Source: Caulobacterales bacterium
GTDB lineage: Bacteria; Pseudomonadota; Alphaproteobacteria; Caulobacterales; Parvularculaceae
Direction: 5' to 3'
Length of the DNA stretch: 64,000 nucleotides
NCBI GenBank assembly: GCA_020638525.1
Contig: JACKIL010000002.1
Span: 62,001 to 126,000, forward strand
Below are positions 35,184 to 44,022 of the stretch, piece by piece. Below the pieces are notes generated by a model. It saw only the letters and a list, made by a program, of their open reading frames with translations. It was not told the DNA's origin and searched no databases. The position numbers and the translations under genes were made by a program. Position 1 is the first letter of the stretch. Each line of letters starts with the position of its first letter.

Positions 35184-36557
35184 CTAGAAATATTCGAGGC
35201 TGACGCGGAACATCTGCTCAACGTCCTTCACATAGTCGCGCAGCGACAGCAGGACGACGCGGTCGCCCGCATTGATGACCGTATCGCCCGTCGGCATCGA
35301 GACTTTGCCGTCGCGATAGACGGCGCCGATCATCACCCCTTCGGGGAGTTCGGCTTCCCTGAGCGGCTTGTTGACGAGCGGCGAAGTTTCGAGCGCCACC
35401 GCATCGATGAGCTCCGCCGCGCCGTCCGAAACGGAATAGACGCCTTTGATCCGCCCTCGGCGAATGTGCTGGAGGATCGTCGAAATCGTCGTCGCGCGCG
35501 GGTCGACATAGCGGTCGATGCCGACAGCCTCAGAGATGGGGCCGTAATCCTGATCGTTGATGAGCGCCATGGCGCGCCGCGCGCCTTCGCGCTTGGCGAC
35601 GACGGAAGCGAGAATGTTCACCTGATCGTTGTCGGTGACAGCGACGACGGCTTCGGCCTCCTCGACGCCCGCCTCGCGCAGGAGATAGCGGTCGAGGCCA
35701 TCGCCCTGCAGGACGACCGTGCGCTCTAGATGTTCGGCGATCGTCTCGGCGCGCTTCACGTCGCGCTCGATGAGACGGATCTTCATCGAGCCCATGCTCT
35801 CTAGCCCGCGCGCCACATAAAGCCCGATATTGCCGCCGCCGATAATGATGATGCGCCGCGCCTGACGTTCGGCGAGGTTCATGATCTCAAGGGCGCGCGA
35901 CACGTCATTGCGGTCCGCGATGAAATAGATCTCGTCGCCCGCCGATAGCTGGTCGCCAGAATGGGCGCGCCACATTTTTCCCTCGCGCCGGATGGCGACG
36001 ATGGTGATCTTCAGATCGGGGAAAAGTTCGGCGACCTGCCGCAAGGGCGAGTCGAGGATCGGGCAGTCTTCACGAAGACGAACCCCCACCGCCCAGATCT
36101 TGCCGTCGACGAAGGATTTGATCTCGAAGGCGCCCGGCGTCGACATGCGCTGCATGATCGATTCCGAGACTTCGCGCTCCGGCGAGATGATGACGTCGAT
36201 CGGGATGTGGCTGCGGCTGAAGAGGTCGGAAAAGCGCGGGTCGAGATATTCCTGCGCCCTGATGCGCGCGATCTTGGTCGGCACGTTGAAAAGCCCGTGC
36301 GCGACCTCGCAGGCGACCATGTTCACTTCATCGGAATAGGTGACGGCGATGAGCATGTCGGCTTCGCGCGCGCCGGCTTCAGCCAGCACTTCCGGGTGCG
36401 AACCGTTGCCGACGACGCCGCGCACGTCGAGGCGCTCGGAAATCGTGCGGATCAGCTCTTTCGACTGATCGATCACGGTCACATCGTTATTCTCGCGAGC
36501 AAGACGCCGCGCGATGCCATATCCGACGCGCCCGGCGCCGCAGACGATGACCCGCAT
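35184..36557 (-). CDS. trkA: Trk system potassium transporter TrkA
   Basis: A 457-residue cytosolic gating subunit with two tandem RCK domains: the first Rossmann motif CGAGRVGYGIARRLA is at the N-terminus and the second IGGGNIGLYVARGLE is near residue 240, each followed by a TrkA-C domain. It binds NAD(H) and ATP and gates TrkH. The gene sits between ntrX and trkH as in other alphaproteobacteria. The 106-base gap to ntrX may hold a promoter. Confidence 0.96.
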   Translation of the reverse strand: MRVIVCGAGRVGYGIARRLARENNDVTVIDQSKELIRTISERLDVRGVVGNGSHPEVLAEAGAREADMLIAVTYSDEVNMVACEVAHGLFNVPTKIARIRAQEYLDPRFSDLFSRSHIPIDVIISPEREVSESIMQRMSTPGAFEIKSFVDGKIWAVGVRLREDCPILDSPLRQVAELFPDLKITIVAIRREGKMWRAHSGDQLSAGDEIYFIADRNDVSRALEIMNLAERQARRIIIIGGGNIGLYVARGLESMGSMKIRLIERDVKRAETIAEHLERTVVLQGDGLDRYLLREAGVEEAEAVVAVTDNDQVNILASVVAKREGARRAMALINDQDYGPISEAVGIDRYVDPRATTISTILQHIRRGRIKGVYSVSDGAAELIDAVALETSPLVNKPLREAELPEGVMIGAVYRDGKVSMPTGDTVINAGDRVVLLSLRDYVKDVEQMFRVSLEYF

Positions 36558-36663
36558 GGTTCAGATTCCTTCGTTCGTGGAGCCGCAAGTCCTAAGGGGC
36601 CCGGATGGCGGGTGCGTTAACGGCTGGTGTTACAACTGTCCGCCCGCCCCCTACAACCACCCC

Positions 36664-38049
36664 TCATGCGCTCTCCCGCGCATTGCCCGTAACGCCAAGG
36701 GCCTTGAGTTTGCGATGGAGCGCCGAACGCTCCATGCCGATAAAGGCGGCCGTCCGGGAGATATTGCCCCCGAAGCGGTTGATCTGGGCGATCAGGTATT
36801 CCCGTTCGAACCGCTCGCGCGCATCGCGCAATGGCAGGGCGATGATCTGTTCGAGGCCCTCTCCCGCCGGGATCGACAGGCCTTCGTCGATGATCTCCGA
36901 GGGCAGATGATCGCTGGTGATCTCAAGGTCCGGATCGCGTCCCATCAGGATGAGCGTGCGTTCGATGACGTTGCGCAGCTGGCGCACATTGCCGGGCCAG
37001 GCATAGGCCTGAAGCGCGGCCATGGCTTCCGGCGTCAGCGAGCGTTTCGGCAGGCCTGAGCCGCGCGCGATGCGGTCGACGAAATAGGCGACAAGCGCCG
37101 GAATGTCCTCGCGGCGATCGGCGAGCGGCGGCGCCTCGATCGGCACCACGTTGAGGCGATGGAAGAGGTCTTCGCGGAAGCGCCCTTCAGCGGCGTCCTC
37201 AAGGAGGTTGCGGGTCGTCGTCGAGATGATGCGCACGTCGACGCTCACCGGCGCGTCGCCGCCGACGCGGCGGAAGCGCTGGTCGACGAGCACGCGCAGG
37301 ATCTTGCCCTGCGTTTCAAGCGGCATGTCGCCGATCTCGTCGAACATCAAGGTGCCGCCATGCGCGCGCTCCATGAGGCCGATCGATTTCGGCGCGCCGC
37401 TTTCGCCTTCGACGCCGAAGAGTTCCTCCTCCATGCGCTCAGGCGCGATGGTCGCCGAACTCGCGACGACGAAGGGCCGCGTCGCGCGGCTCGACTTGGC
37501 GTGGAGCAGGCGCGCGACGACTTCCTTGCCTGAACCGGCGGGACCGGAGATCAGCACGCGCGAGCGCGTATCCGCGACCTTGTCGATCACGCCGCGAAGC
37601 GAGTTGATGATGGGCGAACCGCCGACAAGGCCCCAGTCCGGCGTGCGCTCCCGAAGATCGGTGTTCTCGCGCCTGAGGCGAGCGGCCTCGAGCGCGCGGT
37701 TGACCGCGAGGATGAGGCGATCGGCGTTGAACGGCTTTTCGACGAAGTCGTAAGCGCCCTTCTTGATCGCCGCGACCGCGGTTTCGATCGTGCCGTGCCC
37801 GGAGATGATGACGACAGGAAGCTCAGGGTGAACGCGCTTCAGTTCTTCGAGGATCTCGATCCCGTCCATCGCAGAATTCTGCAGCCACACATCGAGGACG
37901 ACGAGCGATGGCAGGCGCTCTCGAACGGCGGCGAAGGCGCCGTCGGAATTTGCGGCCGCGCGCGGACTGAACCCCTCATCTTCCAGGAGCCCCGTTACGA
38001 GATCCCTGATGTCGGCTTCATCGTCCACGACAAGAATATCAACGCCCAT
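36664..38049 (-). CDS. ntrX: Nitrogen-regulation response regulator NtrX
   Basis: A 461-residue NtrC-family protein. Receiver with Asp53 (VVLDVWLQNS), AAA+ domain with Walker A SGPAGSGKE and Walker B TLMFDEIGD, and a C-terminal Fis-type HTH (NISRTAAFIGMERSALHRKLKALG). The GAFTGA loop that contacts sigma54 is missing: GVEGESGAPKSIG stands in its place. NtrX therefore probably acts without sigma54, as reported for alphaproteobacterial NtrX proteins. It is 42 bases downstream of ntrY and forms a two-component pair with it. Confidence 0.95.
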   Translation of the reverse strand: MGVDILVVDDEADIRDLVTGLLEDEGFSPRAAANSDGAFAAVRERLPSLVVLDVWLQNSAMDGIEILEELKRVHPELPVVIISGHGTIETAVAAIKKGAYDFVEKPFNADRLILAVNRALEAARLRRENTDLRERTPDWGLVGGSPIINSLRGVIDKVADTRSRVLISGPAGSGKEVVARLLHAKSSRATRPFVVASSATIAPERMEEELFGVEGESGAPKSIGLMERAHGGTLMFDEIGDMPLETQGKILRVLVDQRFRRVGGDAPVSVDVRIISTTTRNLLEDAAEGRFREDLFHRLNVVPIEAPPLADRREDIPALVAYFVDRIARGSGLPKRSLTPEAMAALQAYAWPGNVRQLRNVIERTLILMGRDPDLEITSDHLPSEIIDEGLSIPAGEGLEQIIALPLRDARERFEREYLIAQINRFGGNISRTAAFIGMERSALHRKLKALGVTGNARESA

Positions 38050-38091
38050 ACTTCAATCCTCTCTAGTCGCCCCGCCTCGTCTTTCCGAAGC

Positions 38092-40401
38092 TCACTCCGC
38101 TGCAGTCTGCGCCTCGCGCGCTCCCAACACTCCCGCCCCCTCAAGCGGGATCACAAGGCTGATGCGCGCGCCCGTCGCGCCCAGCGTTGCGTCGTCGTCA
38201 AAGAGCAGGACGCCGCCATGCTCCTCGATCACCTTGCGCACGATGGCGAGGCCGAGCCCCGTACCTTTCGCGCGTGTCGTCATGTAAGGCTCGGTCAGGC
38301 GATGACGCTCCGCTTTCGGTAGCCCGACGCCATTGTCGATGACGTCGATGCGCGCCTGCCCGCTTTCGATATTGATCTCAACGCGAATGCGGCCCTGCGC
38401 CGCTTCACCTTCCTCCGCCGATATACGCGCGCCGATCGACTCGCCGGCGTTCTTGAGGAGATTGCCGAGCGCCTGAACGAGGAGGCGCTCGTCACACATG
38501 ATGTAGACCGGCTCCTGCGGCGCCTCGAAGGTGAATTCGATATCGGGGAAGGCGACGCGCTGCGGGAAGATCGCCGCCTTCGCAAGCTCGCGCGCATCCT
38601 GCCGCGCGATGACCGGCTTCGGCATCCGCGCAAAGGAGGAGAACTCGTCGACCATGCGCCCGATATCGCCGACATGGCGGATAATGGTCTCGGTGCATTT
38701 GTCGAAGATTTCCGGCGATGACTGAATCTCGCCCTGATATTTCCGGCGCAGGCGCTCCGCCGAAAGCTGGATCGGGGTCAGCGGATTCTTGATCTCATGC
38801 GCGATGCGGCGCGCGACATCGCCCCAGGCGGCGTTGCGCTGCGCGGAGATGAGCTGCGTAATGTCGTCGAAAGTGATGACGAAGCTGCGCTCGCCCTCCA
38901 CTTCGCCGCCCACTTCATCGGCGACGATCCGCACATTGATTGTCCGCAGGCGCCCGTGGCGCTCGACCTCGATCTGGCCGGCCGCTTCGCCATAGACGCT
39001 CTCCCGCGCCTCATCCATGAGCGGGAGGAGTTCGGGGAGCAGATCCGTCACTGCTCGGCCCGCGAGCCGCTCCACATTCTCGCCGAGGAGGTCCGCAGCG
39101 AAACGGTTGGCGATGGCGATGCGGCCCTCGGACGAGGCGCCGATGACGCCCGCCGACACGCCAGAAAGCACCGCTTCCGTAAACCGGCGCCGGCGGTCGA
39201 ACTGCTTGTTCGTCTCGATGAGGTCGTCGCGCTGCGTCTGCAATTGCGCCGTCATTCGGTTCATCGAGCGGGCGAGTGCGCCAAGCTCGCCATCCCCTTT
39301 GTAGACTTCGACGCGCGCGGAGAGATCGCCGCCGGAAACGCGGTCGGCCATCCCGACAAGACGCCCGATCGGGCGGACGATGCGCGTCGCGGCCCAGAGC
39401 GCGAGCCAGACGGCGCCGGAGAGAATGATGACCGCAAGGAAGAAGTAACCGAGCGTGAAAACGCTTTCCGCCCGCGCCCGACCGCGTTCCGCATCGCGCC
39501 AGTCGGCGCGCAGCTCGTTCACAGCGTAAAGCCGCTTCGTCGTCAGCGGGTCGACGCGCTGATAGGCGATGAGATAACCGCCGCCGTAATAGGGAAGGCT
39601 CATCGCGCCGCGAAACACGTCGTAATGATATTCATCGTTTGCGCCGTAGGTGAACAGCTCTCCCGGAACGGCGTTCCTGTTGAGGTTTTCAAGCGCATTC
39701 TTCGATGGAAGATTATAGGTCTCGTCGCCGATTTCGGCGCGCACGAGCATTCGCCCGTCTGCGCCGATTACATACAGCGCATCGAGGCCGCGCAATTGCG
39801 CCTGCGCGAAAATATACTGCCGGAAGCTGATCGGCGTCGCTTCAAGACCGATGCCCGCTTCTTCGTTACGTCGGATGTCGAACGCGATCTGGCGCATGAC
39901 GAATTCAAGCTCGCCGGCCTTGATTTCAACAAGCCCGTTCGCGAGATCGCGCGCCGTGTTGTGATAGCGCTCGATGCGGTCGCTGAAGACGTCATCAAGA
40001 CTTGTACGGAGAATTGTGTACGCGAATAGGAACGCGATGATCGACGGCAGCACCGCAACGATCGCGAACATGCCGACGAGCTGCATATGTGTTTGCGAGC
40101 CCGCAAGCTGATGGCGCCGGTCAGACCAGACGCGCCACAGGCGAACGCCGACCAGCCCCACAAACGCCGCCGCGATGAAGAGATTGGCGAAGAGCATCGC
40201 CGCGATGAACTTCGAGCTGGCGCTTTCGACGCCCGGCGACAGCAGGTACCATGTCGTAAAGAATGCGATCGCCGCCGCGGCCGTCAGGGCCGCCGCAGCC
40301 GTCGCATTTGAAAGGACCCATTTCGGCAGAAGGCGGCTCGCCGGTTCCGGCCCCGCCGTCGTCTCCTCCGATGGCCTTTGCTTGAACTCGGTCCCTACCA
40401 A
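38092..40401 (-). CDS. ntrY: Sensor histidine kinase NtrY
   Basis: A membrane kinase of about 769 residues with four N-terminal TM helices, a HAMP domain (RIVRPIGRLVGMADRVSGG), a PAS domain (from AVLSGVSAGVIGA) and a HisKA/HATPase core with His in RRIAHEIKNPLTPIQL and late DNGVGLP and GTGLGLAIVRKV. It phosphorylates NtrX and responds to nitrogen or redox signals. Start chosen: TTG at 40401, with AGGA six bases upstream, since the in-frame extension to 40506 looks noncoding. dusB is 185 bases upstream; ntrB and ntrC are absent between them. Confidence 0.93.
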   Translation of the reverse strand: MVGTEFKQRPSEETTAGPEPASRLLPKWVLSNATAAAALTAAAAIAFFTTWYLLSPGVESASSKFIAAMLFANLFIAAAFVGLVGVRLWRVWSDRRHQLAGSQTHMQLVGMFAIVAVLPSIIAFLFAYTILRTSLDDVFSDRIERYHNTARDLANGLVEIKAGELEFVMRQIAFDIRRNEEAGIGLEATPISFRQYIFAQAQLRGLDALYVIGADGRMLVRAEIGDETYNLPSKNALENLNRNAVPGELFTYGANDEYHYDVFRGAMSLPYYGGGYLIAYQRVDPLTTKRLYAVNELRADWRDAERGRARAESVFTLGYFFLAVIILSGAVWLALWAATRIVRPIGRLVGMADRVSGGDLSARVEVYKGDGELGALARSMNRMTAQLQTQRDDLIETNKQFDRRRRFTEAVLSGVSAGVIGASSEGRIAIANRFAADLLGENVERLAGRAVTDLLPELLPLMDEARESVYGEAAGQIEVERHGRLRTINVRIVADEVGGEVEGERSFVITFDDITQLISAQRNAAWGDVARRIAHEIKNPLTPIQLSAERLRRKYQGEIQSSPEIFDKCTETIIRHVGDIGRMVDEFSSFARMPKPVIARQDARELAKAAIFPQRVAFPDIEFTFEAPQEPVYIMCDERLLVQALGNLLKNAGESIGARISAEEGEAAQGRIRVEINIESGQARIDVIDNGVGLPKAERHRLTEPYMTTRAKGTGLGLAIVRKVIEEHGGVLLFDDDATLGATGARISLVIPLEGAGVLGAREAQTAAE

Positions 40402-40512
40402 CGCTCGTCCTGCCGGGACTACGCCCTGAACTGCTTCACCTTGCCCCCGAAGCCGGTTCGATTCCCCGGCCTTCCGGCTCCGCGGCGTTCCGCCACGGGG
40501 CTGCAAGACCTG

Positions 40513-40537
40513 AACCAGCGCGGATGCTGCGCTGGTT
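40513..40537. other. Perfect hairpin between dusB and ntrY
   Basis: Arms AACCAGCGC (40513-40521) and GCGCTGGTT (40529-40537) with a 7-base loop. It lies in the 185-base gap that holds the ntrY 5' region. On the minus strand the T-run comes before the stem, not after, so it is not a standard terminator of dusB; it may be a processing or attenuation site. Nothing else recognisable was seen in this gap. Confidence 0.5.
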
Positions 40538-40586
40538 GTTGCAAAAAATCAACACGAATGTGGCCGGTTTGCCTCAGGTGATTCAA

Positions 40587-41600
40587 TCACGCGGCGCTGA
40601 TGAGTGCCTGCCGGTGATCGCCCTCATAGAAGGCGGCGAGCATGTCGATGACCCGCTCGGGCGAGAAGACGCGGCAGACCGCCGCCCGGAAGGCCCGGCG
40701 CTCGGCCGGATCGATATCGACCGGCGCAAAGTCGACATAGGCCGCGAGGTGCTTCCTCGCGACCCGCACGCCGAGATGCATGTCGTAATGCGCGACCGTA
40801 TCTTCGTAATGGGTACGGACGATTTTCGCCTGCCGTTCAAGCGAAGGCTCGCTTGCGGTTTCGTTGCCCGAGTGAAGCGCCGCTGCGATCGATCCCGGCA
40901 GCCACGGACGGCCAAGCGCCGCGCGCCCGATCATCACGCCGTCGGCGCCAGATTGCGCAAGCGCCGCGCGCGCATCGGAAAGGCTCGCAATGTCGCCGTT
41001 AACGATAACCGGAATGGAGACTACTTCCTTCACGGCGCGCACGGCGGACCAGTCCGCCTCGCCATTGAAGAACTGATTGCGCGTGCGCCCGTGCACGGTG
41101 ACGAGCCTGACGCCCGCATCTTCCGCACGCCGCGCAAGCTCTGGCGCATTCATGCAGTCTCGATCCCAGCCGAGCCGCATTTTGAGCGTCACCGGCTTCG
41201 TCGTCGCGTTCACCGTCGCCTCGATCAGCCCGAGCGCATGATCGAGATCGCGCATTAGCGCGGAGCCTGACGCCTGCCCCGTCACCTGACGCGACGGGCA
41301 GCCCATGTTGATGTCGATGACGTCGGCGCCCGCAGCCTCCGCGAGCCTTGCGCCTTCGGCCATCCAGCGCGCTTCGCGGCCCGCAAGCTGGAGAATGAAG
41401 GGCGAGACATCCGGGTCTGCTTCAGCGCGCAGCACCATATCGGGCCGCGCCCGGGCGAGTTCCTCGCTCGCAACCATCTCGGAAACGACGATCCCCGCCC
41501 CGCATTTCGCCGCCGCCCGCCGAAACGGCAGGTCGCTCACACCCGACATGGGGGCGAGCGCGACGGCGTTAGCGAGGGATATATCGGCGATCTTGAACAT
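40587..41600 (-). CDS. dusB: tRNA-dihydrouridine synthase DusB
   Basis: A 337-residue flavoenzyme (the nifR3 gene of alphaproteobacteria). APMSGVSDLPFRR opens the barrel, NMGCPSRQVTG carries the catalytic Cys, and VTVHGRTRNQF and VNGDI bind FMN. It reduces uridine to dihydrouridine in tRNA. ATG at 41600 starts the conserved MFKIADI; the TTG 12 codons upstream lies in repeat DNA. It is upstream of ntrY on the same strand and divergent from ispDF. Confidence 0.94.
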   Translation of the reverse strand: MFKIADISLANAVALAPMSGVSDLPFRRAAAKCGAGIVVSEMVASEELARARPDMVLRAEADPDVSPFILQLAGREARWMAEGARLAEAAGADVIDINMGCPSRQVTGQASGSALMRDLDHALGLIEATVNATTKPVTLKMRLGWDRDCMNAPELARRAEDAGVRLVTVHGRTRNQFFNGEADWSAVRAVKEVVSIPVIVNGDIASLSDARAALAQSGADGVMIGRAALGRPWLPGSIAAALHSGNETASEPSLERQAKIVRTHYEDTVAHYDMHLGVRVARKHLAAYVDFAPVDIDPAERRAFRAAVCRVFSPERVIDMLAAFYEGDHRQALISAA

Positions 41601-41631
41601 TGGCGGTGTTTTGCCGGGACGGCAGACGATG

Positions 41632-41715
41632 GGCAATAGGCGATAGGCGATAGGCGATGAGAGGTAGCCAAAGCCGCCGCTTCTTTCTATTCCCTATTGC
41701 CTGTTCCCTATCGCC
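41632..41715. repeat. Two mirrored arrays of four heptamers between dusB and ispDF
   Basis: Array 1 (41632-41659) is GGCAATA, GGCGATA, GGCGATA, GGCGATG. Array 2 (41688-41715), read on the minus strand, is GGCGATA, GGGAACA, GGCAATA, GGGAATA. Each array is 28 bases and 28 bases separate them. They fill the divergent intergenic region and could fold together or bind a repeat-reading regulator. Confidence 0.85.
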
Positions 41716-41726
41716 CAGCGCCCAAT

Positions 41727-42905
41727 ATGACCCAAACCATCGCCATCATTGTCGCCGCGGGACGCGGCGTTCGCGCCGGGGCCGGCGGGCCGAAGCAATA
41801 TCGACCGCTCGCTGGCGAAGCCGTGCTCGCCCGGACGGCGAAAGCGTTTCTCGCTCACAAAGGCGTCGATGCGGTGCGGGTGATTATCCATCGCGACGAC
41901 GATGATCTCTATGCTGAGGCGATGGGCGCGCTGCTTGGCGAAAAGAAACTTCTGCCCCCCGTGCATGGCGGCGCCGAGCGGCAGGATTCGGTGCGCCTCG
42001 GCCTTGAAAGCCTCGAAGCGCTCGCGCCCGAGAAGGTGCTCATCCACGATGCGGCGCGCCCGTTCATCGACGCGGGCACGATCACGCGCGTCATCGACGC
42101 GCTCGACGCCGCGCCTGGCGCCATCGCCGCGCTTCCCGTTTTCGACACGATCAAGCGCGCTGGCGCAGAGAACGCGATTGAAACGACCGTCTCTCGCGAC
42201 CGGCTCTGGCGGGCGCAGACGCCGCAAGGCTTCGGCTACAAGGCGATCCTCGATGCGCACCGCGCCGCGGCCGGCCAAACGCTCACCGATGACGCCGCCG
42301 TCGCGGAGGCCGCCGGCCTTCGCACCGTGCTCGTCAACGGCGCGCCCGACAATATGAAGATCACGCAGGCGGAAGATTTCGGCATGGCGGAAATCCTCCT
42401 TGAACGGAAAAAGACGATGTATGAATTCCGCACCGGCCAGGGCTTCGACGTTCACCAGTTCGAACCGGGCGACGCCGTCATCCTTTGCGGCGTTTCAATT
42501 CCCCACAAGGCGAAACTGAAAGGCCATTCGGACGCCGACGCCGGCATGCACGCGCTGACGGACGCCATCCTCGGCGCGATTAGCGCGGGCGACATTGGCG
42601 ACCATTTCCCGCCGAGCGATCCGCAGTGGAAAGGCGCGCCCTCGCACATCTTTCTTGAAAAAGCGTGCGAGCTCGTGCGCGAGACGGGCGGCGACATCAC
42701 TCATTGCGACATCACCATCATCTGCGAAGCGCCGAAGATCAAACCGCACCGCGAAAAAATGCGCGAAGCGCTTGCCGCCATCATGAAGATGGACCCCGCC
42801 CGCGTGTCGGTGAAAGCGACGACCACGGAAGAACTCGGCTTCACCGGCAGACGCGAAGGCATCGCCGCGCTCGCGACCGCAACCGTCAGGCTTCCGGCGG
42901 AATAA
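41727..42905 (+). CDS. ispDF: Bifunctional IspD/IspF: CDP-ME synthase / MEcPP synthase
   Basis: A 392-residue fusion for two steps of the non-mevalonate isoprenoid pathway. IspD (1-225) has the nucleotide-binding IIVAAGRGVRAG and HDAARPF motifs. IspF begins at Met231 with GQGFDVHQF (Asp241, His243 metal ligands), GHSDADAGMHALTDA and GDIGDHFPPSD. The fused form is standard in alphaproteobacteria. ATG at 41727 is chosen; upstream in-frame codons belong to the heptamer repeats. pncC overlaps its stop by one base (TAATG). Confidence 0.96.
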   Translation: MTQTIAIIVAAGRGVRAGAGGPKQYRPLAGEAVLARTAKAFLAHKGVDAVRVIIHRDDDDLYAEAMGALLGEKKLLPPVHGGAERQDSVRLGLESLEALAPEKVLIHDAARPFIDAGTITRVIDALDAAPGAIAALPVFDTIKRAGAENAIETTVSRDRLWRAQTPQGFGYKAILDAHRAAAGQTLTDDAAVAEAAGLRTVLVNGAPDNMKITQAEDFGMAEILLERKKTMYEFRTGQGFDVHQFEPGDAVILCGVSIPHKAKLKGHSDADAGMHALTDAILGAISAGDIGDHFPPSDPQWKGAPSHIFLEKACELVRETGGDITHCDITIICEAPKIKPHREKMREALAAIMKMDPARVSVKATTTEELGFTGRREGIAALATATVRLPAE

Positions 42906-43396
42906 TGGCGGCGCCCCTTCCCGTGCGCATACTGGCGCAAGCGGTGATCACAAGAGCCACCGCAAAGAAACTCATGGTCGCAACCGCCGAGTCCTGCACC
43001 GGCGGGATGATCGGCGCAGCGCTTACCGACATTGCGGGCTCCTCCGCCGTCTATGAGCGCGGTTTCATCACCTATTCGAACGAAGCGAAGGCCGAACTTC
43101 TCGGCGTGCCCATGCCGCTCATCGTGAGGCGCGGCGCCGTCAGCGGCGAAGTCGCGCGCGAAATGGCGAGAGGCGCAATCCGAAATTCGCGCGCCGATAT
43201 CGCCGTCGCGGTGACAGGCGTTGCAGGCCCCGATGGCGGAACGCCCGACAAGCCCGTGGGCCTCGTCTGGTTCGGACTGGCGACGCGCAGCGGCGTCTCG
43301 CGCATTGAACGGCGCATTTTCGCCGGCGGTTCGCGCGATTTCGTGCGCACGAAGACGGTTGAGACGGCGCTGCGGCTTATTCTTTCGGTACTTTGA
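42905..43396 (+). CDS. pncC: Nicotinamide-nucleotide amidohydrolase PncC (CinA C-terminal domain)
   Basis: A 163-residue CinA-C protein. The motifs AESCTGGMIGAALTDIAGSS and VTGVAGPDGG are diagnostic; the Ser of ESCTGG is the nucleophile. It deamidates nicotinamide mononucleotide to nicotinate mononucleotide in NAD salvage. It is translationally coupled to ispDF. No N-terminal CinA domain is present, as in stand-alone PncC. Confidence 0.93.
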   Translation: MAAPLPVRILAQAVITRATAKKLMVATAESCTGGMIGAALTDIAGSSAVYERGFITYSNEAKAELLGVPMPLIVRRGAVSGEVAREMARGAIRNSRADIAVAVTGVAGPDGGTPDKPVGLVWFGLATRSGVSRIERRIFAGGSRDFVRTKTVETALRLILSVL

Positions 43397-43422
43397 AATC
43401 TCTCGTCAGCTCTGCGCAGTTC

Positions 43423-43564
43423 CCTCCCTTGAAAAGGGAGGGTTAGGGAGGGTTCCCTTCGGCGCCTCACCCCGCGCATGCGCTGCGATGAACCCTCCCT
43501 TTCGGCCAACACCGAATTCGTAAAACGAATTCGGGGCCTCAAGCCCTCCCTTTTCAAGGGAGGA
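43423..43564 (-). repeat. Intergenic palindromic repeat, family 1, copy 3 (both modules inverted in place)
   Basis: Module A is at 43423-43456 and module B at 43491-43564, both reverse-complemented relative to copies 1 and 2 but with A still first on the plus strand. The internal hairpin at 43513-43535, CCGAATTCGT / ACGAATTCGG with an AAA loop, is perfectly paired and again different in sequence. It lies between convergent pncC and the ratA-like gene. Confidence 0.88.
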
Positions 43565-43575
43565 GGAAGGCGTGC

Positions 43576-44022
43576 CTAATCGCCGTACACCACTTTCGCG
43601 CGCTCCACGAAAGCGTCCGACATTTTCACGAAAGCCCGCTCGAAGACGCTCGACGCCGCAGCTTGCAAAAGAAAATTCCGGAACTCGAAATCGATGGTGA
43701 AGTCGATCTCCGAGCCGCCGTCGATATCGCGGAAGAGCCAGAGATTGTGGAGCTTGCGGAAGGGGCCTTCCGCGTAGGCGACTTCGATGCGGTGGGCTTT
43801 CCGGTCGAGCGTCACGTGGCTGCGGAATTTCTCGCGGAACGCCGCATAGGAAACGATCATGTCGGCGAGAATTGAACCGCCGCCATCGGCGACATCCGAC
43901 TTAACGATGCGCAGCGCCGTGCAGTGCGGCACGAATTGCGGGTACTTCTCCACATCGGCGACGAGATCGAACATCTCATCGGCCGTGTAGGGAACGATCG
44001 TTTTCGTGCGCCGCGACGTCAC
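43576..44022 (-). CDS. RatA/COQ10-like START-domain protein
   Basis: A 148-residue polyketide cyclase/START-domain protein. YTADEMFDLVADVEKYPQFVP is the family signature and FTIDFEFRNFLLQ follows later. Bacterial members are called RatA toxin-like, and eukaryotic COQ10 binds coenzyme Q; the role in alphaproteobacteria, next to lipA and pncC, is more likely in quinone or respiratory function than toxicity (inference). GTG at 44022 overlaps the stop of the GST gene (GTGA), so the longer ATG-like extension was rejected. Confidence 0.88.
   Translation of the reverse strand: MTSRRTKTIVPYTADEMFDLVADVEKYPQFVPHCTALRIVKSDVADGGGSILADMIVSYAAFREKFRSHVTLDRKAHRIEVAYAEGPFRKLHNLWLFRDIDGGSEIDFTIDFEFRNFLLQAAASSVFERAFVKMSDAFVERAKVVYGD

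Noticed and set aside
40445..40475. T-arm-like sequence GGTTCGATTCCCC, suggesting a tRNA
   Set aside because: The 5-bp T-stem has two C-C mismatches when the loop is placed normally, and no acceptor stem or anticodon arm could be found in the preceding 60 bases.
8277..43564. Possible CRISPR array from the CCCTCCCTTTTCAAGGGAGG repeats
   Set aside because: Copies are 15-20 kb apart, palindromic, without regularly spaced unique spacers and without cas genes.
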